Shown here piece after piece: positions 51,601 to 62,568 of a stretch of DNA of 64,000 nucleotides; the first letter of the stretch is position 1; each line of letters opens with the position of its first letter. Below the pieces are notes generated by a model, which searched no databases, had not been told where the DNA came from, and saw only the letters and a program-made list of their open reading frames with translations. A program made the position numbers and the translations under genes. Source of the DNA: Vogesella margarita (GTDB lineage Bacteria; Pseudomonadota; Gammaproteobacteria; Burkholderiales; Chromobacteriaceae); assembly GCF_028548475.1 (NCBI RefSeq), contig NZ_JAQQLE010000001.1, forward strand, positions 248,001-312,000, read 5' to 3'.

Positions 51601-52488
51601 ATGTCGCGCCGCAATCTGCCGCTGTACGCCTTGTCGTTGTTCGAGGCCGCCGCCCGTCACCAGAGCTTCACCCGCGCCGCCGACGAGCTGTGCCTGACCC
51701 AGGGTGCGGTCAGCAAGCAGATGGCGCAGCTGGAGGCGCACCTCGGCTACCCGCTGTTCCACCGCTACGCGCGCAGCCTGAAACTGTCGGTGCAGGGCGA
51801 GTGCCTGCTCGGCTACGTGCAGCAGGCGCTGGGCCTGCTCGACAAGGGGGTGGCGGAGGCGGCGGCGGCCAGCGCGCCGTTGCGGCTGAAGGCGCCCAGC
51901 TGCATCGCACGCTGGTTATTGCAGCAGTTGCGTGCTTTTGCCGACGAGGTGCCGGAGATCAGCGTGCAGCTCAGTGGCGTGCACGCCCACGACATCGACT
52001 TTGCCCGGGAGCATTACGATCTGGCGATCGCCTACCGGCCGCTGGCCAGCGCCGGCGATCGCGGCGTGGTGCTGTTCGCCGAGCGGCTGACGCCGGTGCT
52101 GGCACCGTCGCTGCTGGCACAGGTTGGCCGCAAGCTGGACAGCCCGGCGGCGCTGGCTGCCTATCCGCTGTTGCATCCCTCCGCCGACCGCCGCGACTGG
52201 CGGCAATGGCTGCAGGCCAACGGCGAGCGGCCGCCGGCACTGATGACCGGCACCGTGTTCGATACCCTCGATCAGGCGATCAATGCCGCATTGCAGGGCT
52301 TCGGCATCACGCTTGGCGATGTGACTCTGCTGGCGGAGGAGCTGAAAAACGGGCAGGCGATCGCGCCATTCGCCAGCTGCCTGGACAGCGGCTACGGCTA
52401 CGTGCTGCTGCTGCCGGAGCAGGCGCCGGCAGCCGCGGCGTTGCGGCTGCAGCAGTGGTTCCGGCAGCGCGTCGCGCCGGTTGCCTAG
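51601..52488 (+). CDS. LysR-family transcriptional regulator (divergent to aminotransferase)
   Basis: A 295-residue LTTR (MSRRNLPLYALSLFEAAARH; HTH RAADELCLTQGAVSKQMAQLE, part: LTQGAVSKQMAQLE) of the GcvA/AmpR-like group. I chose the ATG at 51601 because GGAGG lies 5 nt upstream; in-frame ATGs at 51568 and 51589 precede it. Divergence from the aminotransferase suggests it controls that operon. LLAQVGRK contains a repeat copy (52124). Confidence 0.88.
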   Translation: MSRRNLPLYALSLFEAAARHQSFTRAADELCLTQGAVSKQMAQLEAHLGYPLFHRYARSLKLSVQGECLLGYVQQALGLLDKGVAEAAAASAPLRLKAPSCIARWLLQQLRAFADEVPEISVQLSGVHAHDIDFAREHYDLAIAYRPLASAGDRGVVLFAERLTPVLAPSLLAQVGRKLDSPAALAAYPLLHPSADRRDWRQWLQANGERPPALMTGTVFDTLDQAINAALQGFGITLGDVTLLAEELKNGQAIAPFASCLDSGYGYVLLLPEQAPAAAALRLQQWFRQRVAPVA

Positions 52489-52535
52489 ACGCTTCCCAAG
52501 GCCATGATGGCCTCAAGCCCGCGGCGGGAAACAGC

Positions 52536-53252
52536 TCAATGCAGCCAGCGCGCGGCCAGCCAGCGGCAGAAATCCTGCACCATCGCCGCGGTCAGCTGGT
52601 GGCCGGCCGGATAGCGCTGCAGCTGGTGCGGCACGCCCAGCTCGTCCAGCCACTGGTGGGCTTTTTCTGCCCACGCCAGCGGTAGCTTGTCGTCGAACTC
52701 GCCGTGCGAGATGAAACCGGCCAGCGTCGCCAGATCCTGTGGCGCGGCCAGCAGCGGCGCGATTTCCGGCAGGATGCGCCCGGAGAGCAGGCCGAAGCCG
52801 CCGACCAGCTGCGATGAGGTCAGCGCCACACCGGCACTCATGATGCCGCCCTGGCTGAAGCCGGCGATCACCGTCTGCGAGGCATCCAGCCCGCATTCGA
52901 CCTGCAGGCTGGCGACCAGGCGCTGCAGCTGCTGGCGGCTGGCTTCCGCCTGTGCCGGGTTGATCGACGGTCCTTGCGCGCCAAAACTGACCTGGAACCA
53001 GCCGAACTGGCCGGGGCCGAACTGTAGCGGCGCCTGCACCAGCACCACTCTCACCCGGGTATCCAGCTGCTGACCAAGTGCGGCCAGTTGCCCCTCGTTG
53101 CCGCCCACACCATGCAACAGCAGCAGCAACAGTTGCGGCGCGCTGGCCGTGTCGGCCTGCAGCACGCGATAGTGCAGGCCGGAGGCGGCGTCCTGGCGCA
53201 GTGCCGATGGTTGTTGCGTGGACAGGGAAGGGTAGGAGGGCTGGCTGTGCAT
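52536..53252 (-). CDS. alpha/beta-hydrolase, carboxylesterase/phospholipase family (YpfH-like)
   Basis: A 238-residue serine esterase: oxyanion region LLLLHGVGGNEGQL, nucleophile elbow GFSQGG near residue 135, Asp in HGEFDDKLPL and His in PAGHQLT. This is the carboxylesterase 2 (acyl-protein thioesterase-like) family, cytosolic, acting on short acyl esters or thioesters. The 250-nt gap upstream to the CAU tRNA gene holds only that tRNA's terminator and no recognised gene. Confidence 0.88.
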   Translation of the reverse strand: MHSQPSYPSLSTQQPSALRQDAASGLHYRVLQADTASAPQLLLLLLHGVGGNEGQLAALGQQLDTRVRVVLVQAPLQFGPGQFGWFQVSFGAQGPSINPAQAEASRQQLQRLVASLQVECGLDASQTVIAGFSQGGIMSAGVALTSSQLVGGFGLLSGRILPEIAPLLAAPQDLATLAGFISHGEFDDKLPLAWAEKAHQWLDELGVPHQLQRYPAGHQLTAAMVQDFCRWLAARWLH

Positions 53253-53462
53253 TGCGGTTCCTTAGGTATCCATGGTGCCAAGGCTGGCAGATGACACCAA
53301 TTCTGCGGCCGGAATGGCCGGCCGATAAACCGGTCATGGCGAAACGGATTGTTGCCTAGCAGGAAATAATCAAGCCGCTACTGGGAGATGGCTGCGATGA
53401 GGTGAGTGTTCATCACGTGGTAGGAGTGGCCTGGGCGGTTGGGCAGGGCCGCGGACAACAAA

Positions 53463-53496
53463 GAAAAAGGACTTACAGCGTGAACTGTAAGTCCTT
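53463..53496 (-). terminator. terminator of the CAU tRNA gene
   Basis: AAGGACTTACAG and CTGTAAGTCCTT form a perfect 12-bp stem around CGTGAA; on the minus strand TTTTTCTTTG-type T-richness follows. It lies 10 nt after the tRNA 3' end. Confidence 0.85.
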
Positions 53497-53505
53497 GATT
53501 TCTTG

Positions 53506-53582
53506 TGGTGGGCCCTGCGGGGCTCGAACCCGCGACCAAAGGATTATGAGTCCTCTGCTCTAACCAACTGAGCTAAAGGCCC
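53506..53582 (-). tRNA. tRNA with CAT anticodon, probably tRNA-Ile2 (lysidine type)
   Basis: 77 nt with encoded CCA. Acceptor GGGCCTT/AGGGCCC, anticodon loop CTCATAA (CAT). The anticodon arm AGAGGACTCATAATCCTTTGG is like tRNA-Ile2 genes of other Gram-negative bacteria, whose C34 is modified by TilS to read AUA; elongator tRNA-Met is the alternative. It lies just downstream of rpoD. Confidence 0.85.
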
Positions 53583-53612
53583 AAACGGCGGCCATTATAG
53601 CAGGATATTGGC

Positions 53613-55541
<1,929 letters not shown>

Positions 55542-55598
55542 TTGGTTTCCTGCTCAAAAAAAGCCGAAAAAAACAATTGATTATATCACAACTCGGTA

Positions 55599-57404
55599 TC
55601 ACCCGTTGCGGGGAGGGGCGCCGGAGGGCGCCAGCTTCCTGGCAAGCAGGGTACGCAGCAGTTGTAATTCCTCGCTGCTCAGGTGTTCGTAGCCTTTGGC
55701 CGACAGGCTGGAGATCAGGTCGTCGTCGTAACGGTCGGTCAGGCGGATGAAGCCCAGCCGGAAGTTTTCGCGGTCATTCTGATCCGGGTTGGAGAATTCT
55801 TCGGGTTCGCGCATGGTGTCCAACAGGACGGAGTCGATCGTGAGCTCGTGTGGGCTGTGCCGGAAAAATTCTGCCAGTCGTGCTGTCGTCAGTTCGCTGT
55901 CACTGGCCTGTATTGCTTCCACGATGGCTACCAGGGTGGCCATCTCGTTTTCGTAGGGCCGGTTGTCACTTACGATGACATCGTGCGCCCACGCGGGGTT
56001 CATCAATAGCCACTTGATCTGCTTGCGAACCATCGAGCTGCTGCCGGGACGGTTCGACTGCTCAGGTAGCTGGTAATCGCGACGACCCTTGCGCTCCGGA
56101 CGGCTGTGTCCGGTCAGCATGTCAAACTCGTCGACATCCATGCCGGCCAGTTCGGCCAGCCTCTTTTTAATGATATAGCCCAAGGTGGGGGCGGCAATCT
56201 GTTCCAAAAGAGGCTTGGCCTGACGAACCAGATCGGCACGCCCTTCCGGGGTGCTCATGTCGACGCGGGCGGTCAGTTCCTGGGTGAAATACGCCGACAG
56301 CGGCACGCTTTGCTCTTTCAGCGCGGCCTCGAAGGCCTCGCGGCCGAACTCGCGGATGTAGCTGTCGGGGTCGTGCTCCTGCGGCAGGAACAGGAAGTGC
56401 AGTGCCTTGCCGTCTACCAGCTGCGGCAGGCTGTTTTCCAGCGCCCGCCACGCCGCCTTCTGGCCGGCCTTGTCGCCGTCGAAGCAGAAGTAGACGTGAT
56501 CGGCGTGGCGCAGCAGCTTGCGCACGTGTTCGCCGGTGGTGGCGGTGCCGAGGGTGGCCACCGCGTACGCCACACCGTACTGTGCCAGCGCCACCACGTC
56601 CATATAGCCTTCCACCACCAGCACGGCGTTCGCGTCGCGGATCGCCTGGCGCGCCTCGTACAGGCCGTACAGCTCGCGGCCCTTTTCGAACAGCGGCGTT
56701 TCCGGCGAGTTCAGGTATTTCGGCGCATTCGGCGCCTTGTCTTTCGACAGGATGCGGCCGCCGAAACCGATGATGCCGCCGCGCTGGTTGCGGATCGGGA
56801 ACATCACCCGTTCGCGGAAGCGGTCGTAGCGGCGGCCGCCGTCCTCGGCGTCGATGACCAGGCCGCACTCGGCCAGGACCGGGCTCAGGTATTCGGGAAA
56901 CACGCTGGCCAGGTTCTGCCGGTTGTCCGGGGCGTAGCCCAGGGCAAAGCGGGCAGCAATTTCACCGGTCAGGCCGCGTCCCTTCAGGTAGTCGATGGCG
57001 ACCGGAGCCTGCTTCAGCTGCTGCTTGTAGTAGCGGGCGGCCTGTTCCAGCGCGCCCTCCAGCGACAGCTTCTTCTCGCGCGCCGCGCGGCTGGCCTCGG
57101 GGTTGGCCGCACGCTCTTCCGGCACCGGCAGGCCGATGCCTTCGGCCAGCATCTTCACCGCGTCGACAAAGGGCAGCCCCTGGTACTCCATCACGAAGCC
57201 GATGGCGGAGCCGTGCGCTCCGCAGCCGAAGCAGTGGTAGAACTGCTTGCTCGGGCTAACGGTGAAGGACGGCGATTTTTCCTTGTGGAACGGGCAGCAG
57301 GCCATGTAGTTCTGGCCGGCCTTTTTCAGCGGGACGTAACGATCCACCACGTCGACGATGTCGACGCGGGACAGCAACTGGTCGATGAAATCCTGCGGGA
57401 TCAT
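55599..57404 (-). CDS. dnaG: DNA primase
   Basis: A 601-residue primase: CHC2 zinc finger (CCPFHKEKSPSF ... YHCFGCG, residues 36-62), RNA polymerase/TOPRIM core (VLVVEGYMDVVALAQYG, then CFDGDKAGQKAAWRA) and a C-terminal helicase-binding domain that recruits DnaB. It makes RNA primers at the replication fork. It is separated from yqeY by 10 nt. Repeat-derived codons (AAN in EERAANPEAS) are near 57099. Confidence 0.96.
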   Translation of the reverse strand: MIPQDFIDQLLSRVDIVDVVDRYVPLKKAGQNYMACCPFHKEKSPSFTVSPSKQFYHCFGCGAHGSAIGFVMEYQGLPFVDAVKMLAEGIGLPVPEERAANPEASRAAREKKLSLEGALEQAARYYKQQLKQAPVAIDYLKGRGLTGEIAARFALGYAPDNRQNLASVFPEYLSPVLAECGLVIDAEDGGRRYDRFRERVMFPIRNQRGGIIGFGGRILSKDKAPNAPKYLNSPETPLFEKGRELYGLYEARQAIRDANAVLVVEGYMDVVALAQYGVAYAVATLGTATTGEHVRKLLRHADHVYFCFDGDKAGQKAAWRALENSLPQLVDGKALHFLFLPQEHDPDSYIREFGREAFEAALKEQSVPLSAYFTQELTARVDMSTPEGRADLVRQAKPLLEQIAAPTLGYIIKKRLAELAGMDVDEFDMLTGHSRPERKGRRDYQLPEQSNRPGSSSMVRKQIKWLLMNPAWAHDVIVSDNRPYENEMATLVAIVEAIQASDSELTTARLAEFFRHSPHELTIDSVLLDTMREPEEFSNPDQNDRENFRLGFIRLTDRYDDDLISSLSAKGYEHLSSEELQLLRTLLARKLAPSGAPPRNG

Positions 57405-57414
57405 CCGGCGGGGA

Positions 57415-57861
57415 TCAGCCTGCCAGCTTTGCCTTGATGCGGGCGGAGACGGCGGCCATGTCGGCGCGGCCGGCCATGTGCGGCTTCAGCAGTGCCATCA
57501 CCTTGCCCATGTCCTGCATGCCGGCGGCACCGCTGCTGAGGATGGCGCCCTCGATCATGGTGTCGATCTCGGCCTCGCTCAGCTGCTGCGGCAGGTAGGC
57601 CATCAGTACGGCCATTTCCGCCTTTTCCTTGTCGGCCAGATCCTGGCGTTGGGCGGCTTCGTACTGGCTGATCGAGTCACGGCGCTGTTTCAGCATCTTG
57701 TCGACCACCGCGGTGATGGCAGCATCGTCCAGCTCGACACGCTCGTCGACTTCCTTTTGCTTGATGGCGGCCATCAGCAGGCGGATGGCGGCCAGGCGTT
57801 CGGTTTCGCGGGCTTTCATCGCCGATTTCATGTCGTCTTGGATGCGTGCTTTCAGGCTCAT
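57415..57861 (-). CDS. yqeY: GatB/YqeY domain-containing protein
   Basis: A 148-residue YqeY protein (SLKARIQDDMKSAMKARETE, MAYLPQQLSEAEID, GKVMALLKPHMAGRADM). The domain is the tRNA-binding tail found in amidotransferase subunit GatB; as a free protein its role is unclear. It lies between rpsU and dnaG, the usual betaproteobacterial order. The start at 57861 is the conserved MSLK; the frame extends upstream over a hairpin and is not used. Confidence 0.92.
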   Translation of the reverse strand: MSLKARIQDDMKSAMKARETERLAAIRLLMAAIKQKEVDERVELDDAAITAVVDKMLKQRRDSISQYEAAQRQDLADKEKAEMAVLMAYLPQQLSEAEIDTMIEGAILSSGAAGMQDMGKVMALLKPHMAGRADMAAVSARIKAKLAG

Positions 57862-57886
57862 GATCGTGTCCGTACTTGGGGGAGAA

Positions 57887-57910
57887 ACGTTGGCCGCGTG
57901 CGGCCAACGT
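57887..57910. repeat. inverted pair of a repeat variant between rpsU and yqeY
   Basis: ACGTTGGCCGC-GT-GCGGCCAACGT: 11-bp perfect arms made of the CAACG variant of the dispersed word, in the gap between rpsU and yqeY. It may trim or partially terminate the transcript so that S21 is made in excess of primase. Confidence 0.75.
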
Positions 57911-57920
57911 ATAAATGGCA

Positions 57921-57943
57921 AAACCGCAGGACAGGCCTGCGGT
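57921..57943 (-). terminator. partial terminator after rpsU
   Basis: On the minus strand ACCGCAGG-CCTGT-CCTGCGGT followed by TTTG, 23 nt after the rpsU stop. In the E. coli macromolecular synthesis operon a terminator also follows rpsU; here dnaG and rpoD need read-through or their own promoters. Confidence 0.75.
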
Positions 57944-57966
57944 CTTCATGCGTACAACCGGGAAGC

Positions 57967-58179
57967 TTAGTACAGCTTCGGTGGCAGCATCTGGCTGCGG
58001 ATGCGCTTGTAGTGGCGCTTAACGGCAGCCGCTTTCTTGCGCTTGCGTTCTGCAGTTGGCTTTTCGTAGAACTCACGAGCGCGCAGTTCGGTCAGCAGAC
58101 CGGTTTTTTCGATCGCGCGCTTGAAGCGACGCATGGCAACTTCGAACGGCTCGTTCTCTTTAACGCGAATATTCGGCAT
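57967..58179 (-). CDS. rpsU: 30S ribosomal protein S21
   Basis: A 70-residue basic protein: [20 protein letters not shown], then [20 protein letters not shown] and [10 protein letters not shown]. Full-length S21, first gene of rpsU-yqeY-dnaG-rpoD. S21 binds the 3' end of 16S rRNA and helps initiation. Confidence 0.96.
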   Translation of the reverse strand: MPNIRVKENEPFEVAMRRFKRAIEKTGLLTELRAREFYEKPTAERKRKKAAAVKRHYKRIRSQMLPPKLY

Positions 58180-58308
58180 TTAGCGAAGGTCCTTAAAATC
58201 TTGGCTTGAGGCGTAAAACCGCCCCGAGGAAAATGAGTATTGTAAACAACGTCGTAGCTTTTGTAAAAGCCTGATGCAGGGCAAAGGGTATTTGTGTGCC
58301 TGAATGCA

Positions 58309-59103
58309 TCATCCCTTGCGGGAAGAAATCACCCCCTCGAGTGGCGAAGACGGAGTCGCCGAATAAAAGCGTCGAGGCATGCGGCCCGCCAGATGGGCTT
58401 CGCGGCCTGCTTCGACAGCAAGTTTCATTGCCCGTGCCATACGCACGGGGTCTTGTGCTGCGGCGATGGCGGTGTTCATCAACACACCGTCACAGCCTAA
58501 TTCCATACCGATGGCGGCATCGGATGCGGTGCCGACGCCGGCATCGACCAGAACAGGCACCTTGGCCTGTTCGATGATCAGTTGCAGGTTCCACGGATTG
58601 AGGATGCCCATGCCGGAGCCGATCAGGCTGGCCAGCGGCATGATTGCGCAGCAGCCGATCTGTTCCAGCTCGCGTGCGGCAATCGGATCGTCCGAGGTGT
58701 ACACCATGACATCGAAACCTTCCTTCACCAGCGTTTCCGCGGCTTTCAGGGTTTCGCGCATATTGGGATACAGATTGTTCGGGTCGCCCAGTACTTCGAG
58801 TTTGACCAGTCTGTGGTCGTCCAGCAGTTCGCGCGCCAGGCGCAGCGTACGCACGGCGTCGTCTGCCGAGTAGCAGCCCGCCGTGTTGGGCAGCAGTGTA
58901 TACCGGTTTTTCGGCAGAAAGTCCAGCAGGTTCGGCTCGCCGGCCGTCTGTCCCAGGTTGACGCGGCGGATGGCGACGGTGACGATTTCGCAGCCGGAGG
59001 CATCCAGGGCGTCGGCGGTCTGCTGGAAATCCCGGTATTTGCCGGTGCCTACCAGCAGTCGCGATTGATAGGATTTTCCTGCGATGGTCAGAGCGTCCTG
59101 CAC
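58309..59103 (-). CDS. thiG: thiazole synthase
   Basis: A 264-residue TIM-barrel enzyme: [43 protein letters not shown] and [20 protein letters not shown]. It builds the thiazole phosphate of thiamin from deoxyxylulose phosphate, ThiS-thiocarboxylate and a glycine or tyrosine-derived imine. It follows thiS with a 23-nt gap. No TPP riboswitch was recognised nearby, as expected if the genes ride on the spoT transcript. Confidence 0.95.
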   Translation of the reverse strand: MQDALTIAGKSYQSRLLVGTGKYRDFQQTADALDASGCEIVTVAIRRVNLGQTAGEPNLLDFLPKNRYTLLPNTAGCYSADDAVRTLRLARELLDDHRLVKLEVLGDPNNLYPNMRETLKAAETLVKEGFDVMVYTSDDPIAARELEQIGCCAIMPLASLIGSGMGILNPWNLQLIIEQAKVPVLVDAGVGTASDAAIGMELGCDGVLMNTAIAAAQDPVRMARAMKLAVEAGREAHLAGRMPRRFYSATPSSPLEGVISSRKG

Positions 59104-59126
59104 GGTGTCTTTCTCCTTGAAATGGG

Positions 59127-59330
59127 TTAGCCGCCGCCAACGGCAACGACGACTTCCAGCATGTCGCCATCGCTCAGGCGAGTGTGCGCATGCTGGCTGC
59201 GCGGCACGATTTCGCCATTGTGCTCGATGGCGATGCGCTTGCCGCGCAGGTCGAGGGTATCGATCAGCGCGTCCAGCGTGCCGATCTCGTCAAACTGGCG
59301 CGTCTCGCCGTTGATGATGAGCGTGGTCAT
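59127..59330 (-). CDS. thiS: sulfur carrier protein ThiS
   Basis: A 67-residue ubiquitin-fold sulfur carrier, [20 protein letters not shown] start and a C-terminal AVGGG whose last Gly-Gly is adenylated by ThiF and converted to thiocarboxylate. It donates sulfur to ThiG. It starts 2 nt after the spoT stop, suggesting translational coupling to spoT. Confidence 0.93.
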   Translation of the reverse strand: MTTLIINGETRQFDEIGTLDALIDTLDLRGKRIAIEHNGEIVPRSQHAHTRLSDGDMLEVVVAVGGG

Positions 59331-59332
59331 GG

Positions 59333-61495
59333 TTATTGGCGTCGTTCGGCCTGCTGTACGACATGGACCTGCTGGATCGCGGTCAGCACGTTTTCCAGAT
59401 GGGTCAGGTTGTCGACCTGCAGGCGGAAGTGGATGTGGATGAAGCCGTCGCCACCGTGGTTTTCCTGGGTGTCGACCGTTTCGATATTGGCCGAGGCGTG
59501 CGAGATGGCAGAGGCGATTTCGGCCAGCGCACCGCGCTGGTTGTGTGCCAGCACGCTGATGTTGACGCCGAACATGCGGTCTTTCTGCGGCTCCCAGTTC
59601 ACTTCCAGCAGCTTTTCCGGATCGATGCGCGCGGCGTTGCCGCAGCCCTTGCGGTGTACCAGCAGGCCCTGGCCCTTGCTGATCACGCCGATGATGGCGT
59701 CGCCCGGGATCGGATTGCAGCAGCTGGACAGCTGTACCGCGCCGCCCTCGTTGCCGCGGATGGTGACCGGGCCGACCTCCGGGGTCTGGCCCAGCTGTTC
59801 GCCGGACAACTCGAACAGCTTGCGTGCGATCACGATCGCCAGCTGTTTGCCGGTGCCGATGTCGGCGAGCAGATCGTTGAAGCTGCGCTGGCGTTCGCCC
59901 AGTGCATGCAGCAGGCTTTCTTCCAGCTTGGGCGAGATGTCCAGCGGTGTCGGCGACAGCGCGCTGGCGGCCTGGCGCAGCAGCTTTTCGCCCAGCTGCA
60001 CCGCGTCCTTCTGCTGCAGCGTTTTCAGGTAGTTGCGGATGCCGGAGCGGGCGCGGCCGCTCTGCACGAAATTGAGCCACGACGGGTTCGGCTTGGCCTG
60101 GGTCGAGGTGATGATCTCGACGGTGTCGCCGTTGCGCAGCACGGTGCGCAGCGGTACCAGGTTGAAATTGACGCGACCGGCGATGCAGCGGTGGCCGATG
60201 TCGGTGTGTACCGCGTAGGCAAAGTCGACCGGGGTGGAGCCTTGCGGCAGCACCATGATCTTGCCCTTGGGGGTGAAGACGTAGACTTCATCCGGGAACA
60301 GGTCGATCTTGATGTGTTCCAGGAATTCGATCGCGTCTTCGCTTTCTTCCTGCATGTCGAGGATGCTCTGCAGCCACTGGTGGGTGCGCTGCTTGGCGGC
60401 ATCGATGCTGGCATCGCCGGACTTGTACATCCAGTGCGAGGCGACGCCGGCCTCGGCGACGGCGTTCATCTCCTGGGTGCGGATCTGCATTTCCACCGGC
60501 GTGCCGTAAGGGCCGAACAGGGTGGTGTGCAGGCTCTGGTAACCGTTGCCCTTGGGGATGGCGATGTAGTCCTTGAACTTGCCGGGGATGGGCTTGTACA
60601 GGCTGTGCAGCGCGCCCAGCGTCAGGTAGCAGCTGGCGTTGTCCTTGACCACGATGCGGAAGCCGTAGATGTCCAGCACCTCGGAAAACGACAGGTGCTT
60701 CTCCTGCATCTTCTTGTAGATGCTGTACAGGTTTTTCTCGCGGCCCTTGATGGTGGCCTCGATATTGGCCTCGCCCAGTTTCTGGGTGACGGCCTGCAGA
60801 ATCTTGTTGACCACTTCGCGGCGGTTGCCGCGCGCGGCGCGTACCGCCTTGGACAGCACGCTGTAGCGGTGCGGGTGCAGGTGCTTGAACGCCAGGTCCT
60901 GCAGCTCGCGATAGACCTTGTTCAGACCGATGCGGTTGGCGATCGGCGCGTAGATTTCCAGCGTTTCCAGCGCGATGCGCTGGCGCTTGTCCTCGCGCAT
61001 CGCGTCGAGGGTGCGCATATTGTGCAGCCGGTCGGCGAGCTTGACGATGATGACACGGATGTCGCGCGCCATCGCCAGCACCATCTTGCGGAAGTTTTCC
61101 GCCTGTGCCGATTCCTTGGTCTGGTATTCCAGCCGCTCCAGCTTGGACAGGCCGTCGACCAGGTCGGCGATGGTGCGGCCGAACTTCTCGCTCAGCGTCG
61201 GCTTGCTGACGCCGGTGTCTTCCAGCACGTCGTGCATCAGCGCTGCGGCCAACCCTTGCGCATCAAGGCGCCAGTCGGTGAGCATCGCCGCCACCGCCAG
61301 CGGGTGGGTGATATAAGGCTCGCCGCTCTTGCGGGTCTGGCCCTCGTGTGCCTCGCGTGCGGTGGCGAATGCCTGCCGCAGCAGCTGCACGTCCTCCGGG
61401 CGCAGGTACTGGTTGGCCGCGTCGAACAGGGCCGCCGCCTCGGCGTCAACGAGGGCGTTGTAGTCGATGTGTTCGGCGGCGCTGTCCTGGCTCAT
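59333..61495 (-). CDS. spoT: bifunctional (p)ppGpp synthetase/hydrolase SpoT
   Basis: A 720-residue Rel/Spo protein: intact HD hydrolase ([32 protein letters not shown]), synthetase with DIYGFRIVV and [11 protein letters not shown] domain ([20 protein letters not shown]), and a C-terminal zinc-finger/ACT region ([10 protein letters not shown], then [12 protein letters not shown]). An intact HD motif separates it from RelA. It controls the stringent response. Downstream of rpoZ, as in E. coli. A repeat copy is near 61243. Confidence 0.95.
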   Translation of the reverse strand: MSQDSAAEHIDYNALVDAEAAALFDAANQYLRPEDVQLLRQAFATAREAHEGQTRKSGEPYITHPLAVAAMLTDWRLDAQGLAAALMHDVLEDTGVSKPTLSEKFGRTIADLVDGLSKLERLEYQTKESAQAENFRKMVLAMARDIRVIIVKLADRLHNMRTLDAMREDKRQRIALETLEIYAPIANRIGLNKVYRELQDLAFKHLHPHRYSVLSKAVRAARGNRREVVNKILQAVTQKLGEANIEATIKGREKNLYSIYKKMQEKHLSFSEVLDIYGFRIVVKDNASCYLTLGALHSLYKPIPGKFKDYIAIPKGNGYQSLHTTLFGPYGTPVEMQIRTQEMNAVAEAGVASHWMYKSGDASIDAAKQRTHQWLQSILDMQEESEDAIEFLEHIKIDLFPDEVYVFTPKGKIMVLPQGSTPVDFAYAVHTDIGHRCIAGRVNFNLVPLRTVLRNGDTVEIITSTQAKPNPSWLNFVQSGRARSGIRNYLKTLQQKDAVQLGEKLLRQAASALSPTPLDISPKLEESLLHALGERQRSFNDLLADIGTGKQLAIVIARKLFELSGEQLGQTPEVGPVTIRGNEGGAVQLSSCCNPIPGDAIIGVISKGQGLLVHRKGCGNAARIDPEKLLEVNWEPQKDRMFGVNISVLAHNQRGALAEIASAISHASANIETVDTQENHGGDGFIHIHFRLQVDNLTHLENVLTAIQQVHVVQQAERRQ

Positions 61496-61504
61496 ATTTG
61501 CGGC

Positions 61505-61711
61505 TTACGACTTGTTGCGGGTCAGGATCTCGCGGCCGATGTGGCCGGCGGCGATTTCGCGCAGTGCGACCACGGTCGGCTTGTTGCGGCCCTGATCCAC
61601 AAAGGTGGTGGCGCCGGAGGCAACCTGGCGGGCGCGGTAGGAGGCGGCCAGGGTCAGGTCAAAGCGGTTCTGGATACGGTCCAGGCAGTCGTCAACGGTA
61701 ATGCGGGCCAT
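61505..61711 (-). CDS. rpoZ: RNA polymerase omega subunit
   Basis: A 68-residue omega subunit: [30 protein letters not shown] and [14 protein letters not shown]. The ATG at 61711 is the conserved start (MARITV). It is a site of ppGpp action on RNA polymerase, and its linkage with spoT is ancient. 9 nt to spoT. Confidence 0.95.
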   Translation of the reverse strand: MARITVDDCLDRIQNRFDLTLAASYRARQVASGATTFVDQGRNKPTVVALREIAAGHIGREILTRNKS

Positions 61712-61775
61712 GAAGGTGGTCTCCCGAGAAGGTGATGCAAAAAATAATGGGGTTATTGCGGCGGATTCGCAAGTA

Positions 61776-62402
61776 TCAGGCCAGCGTCTGCATTGCGGCA
61801 ATCGCGGCCTGATGGCGAAGGCATTGCCGCTCGCCGCGCAGGCGCTGGCTGCGGATGACACTGATCAGGTCCAGGCGTGCCTGTTCGAAATCATCGTTGA
61901 CGATCAGGTAGTCGTACTCGGCAACCTGATCGATCTCGGCGCGCGCTTCGGACAGGCGACGGGTGATGACCTCCTCGCTGTCGGTGGCGCGGCCGCGCAG
62001 GCGGGCTTCCAGTACCTCGATCGACGGCGGCAGGATGAATACCGACACCGCGTCCGGGAATACCTCGCGCACCTGGCGCGCGCCCTGCCAGTCGATCTCC
62101 AGCAGGATGTCGCGGCCTGCGGCCAACCTTTCGCGCAGCCAGCGCTTGCTGGTGCCGTAGTAGTTGCCGTAGACCTCGGCGTACTCGAGGAAATCGCCGG
62201 CGGCGATCATGTCTTCGAACGTGGCGCGATCGGTAAAGTGGTAGTGCCTGCCGTTTTCCTCACCGGCGCGCGGGGCGCGGGTGGTATAGGACACGGACAG
62301 TTCGACACCGGGTTCGGCTTGCAGCAGCGCGCCGACCAGGGTGGTTTTACCGGCGCCGGACGGGGCGACCACGATGAAAATCGTGCCGTTTGTTTGCGAC
62401 AT
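61776..62402 (-). CDS. gmk: guanylate kinase
   Basis: A 208-residue guanylate kinase: P-loop [40 protein letters not shown]. It phosphorylates GMP/dGMP to GDP/dGDP. AGGAAG lies 5 nt before the ATG at 62402. The conserved order gmk-rpoZ-spoT is kept. It diverges from a guanine/hypoxanthine permease. A repeat copy (CTGCGGCCAACCTTTC) lies at 62118. Confidence 0.95.
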   Translation of the reverse strand: MSQTNGTIFIVVAPSGAGKTTLVGALLQAEPGVELSVSYTTRAPRAGEENGRHYHFTDRATFEDMIAAGDFLEYAEVYGNYYGTSKRWLRERLAAGRDILLEIDWQGARQVREVFPDAVSVFILPPSIEVLEARLRGRATDSEEVITRRLSEARAEIDQVAEYDYLIVNDDFEQARLDLISVIRSQRLRGERQCLRHQAAIAAMQTLA

Positions 62403-62568
62403 GAGGCTTCCTGCCAACGATCGAAAATAATATTTCAGGATACCACAACGACCATTGATTGGTTAAGTGCCACACCCGGCGCCCATCTCGCCGAGCGTGA
62501 AACAGGCGTTTCAGTTAAAATCGCCCGCTTTGCCAGAAACTTGTCTGCGTATTTTGAGGGAGCACAAA

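Noticed and set aside
58180-59150. TPP riboswitch for thiS/thiG
   Set aside because: No CUGAGA-type thi-box was seen upstream of thiS or thiG; the gaps are only 2 and 23 nt.
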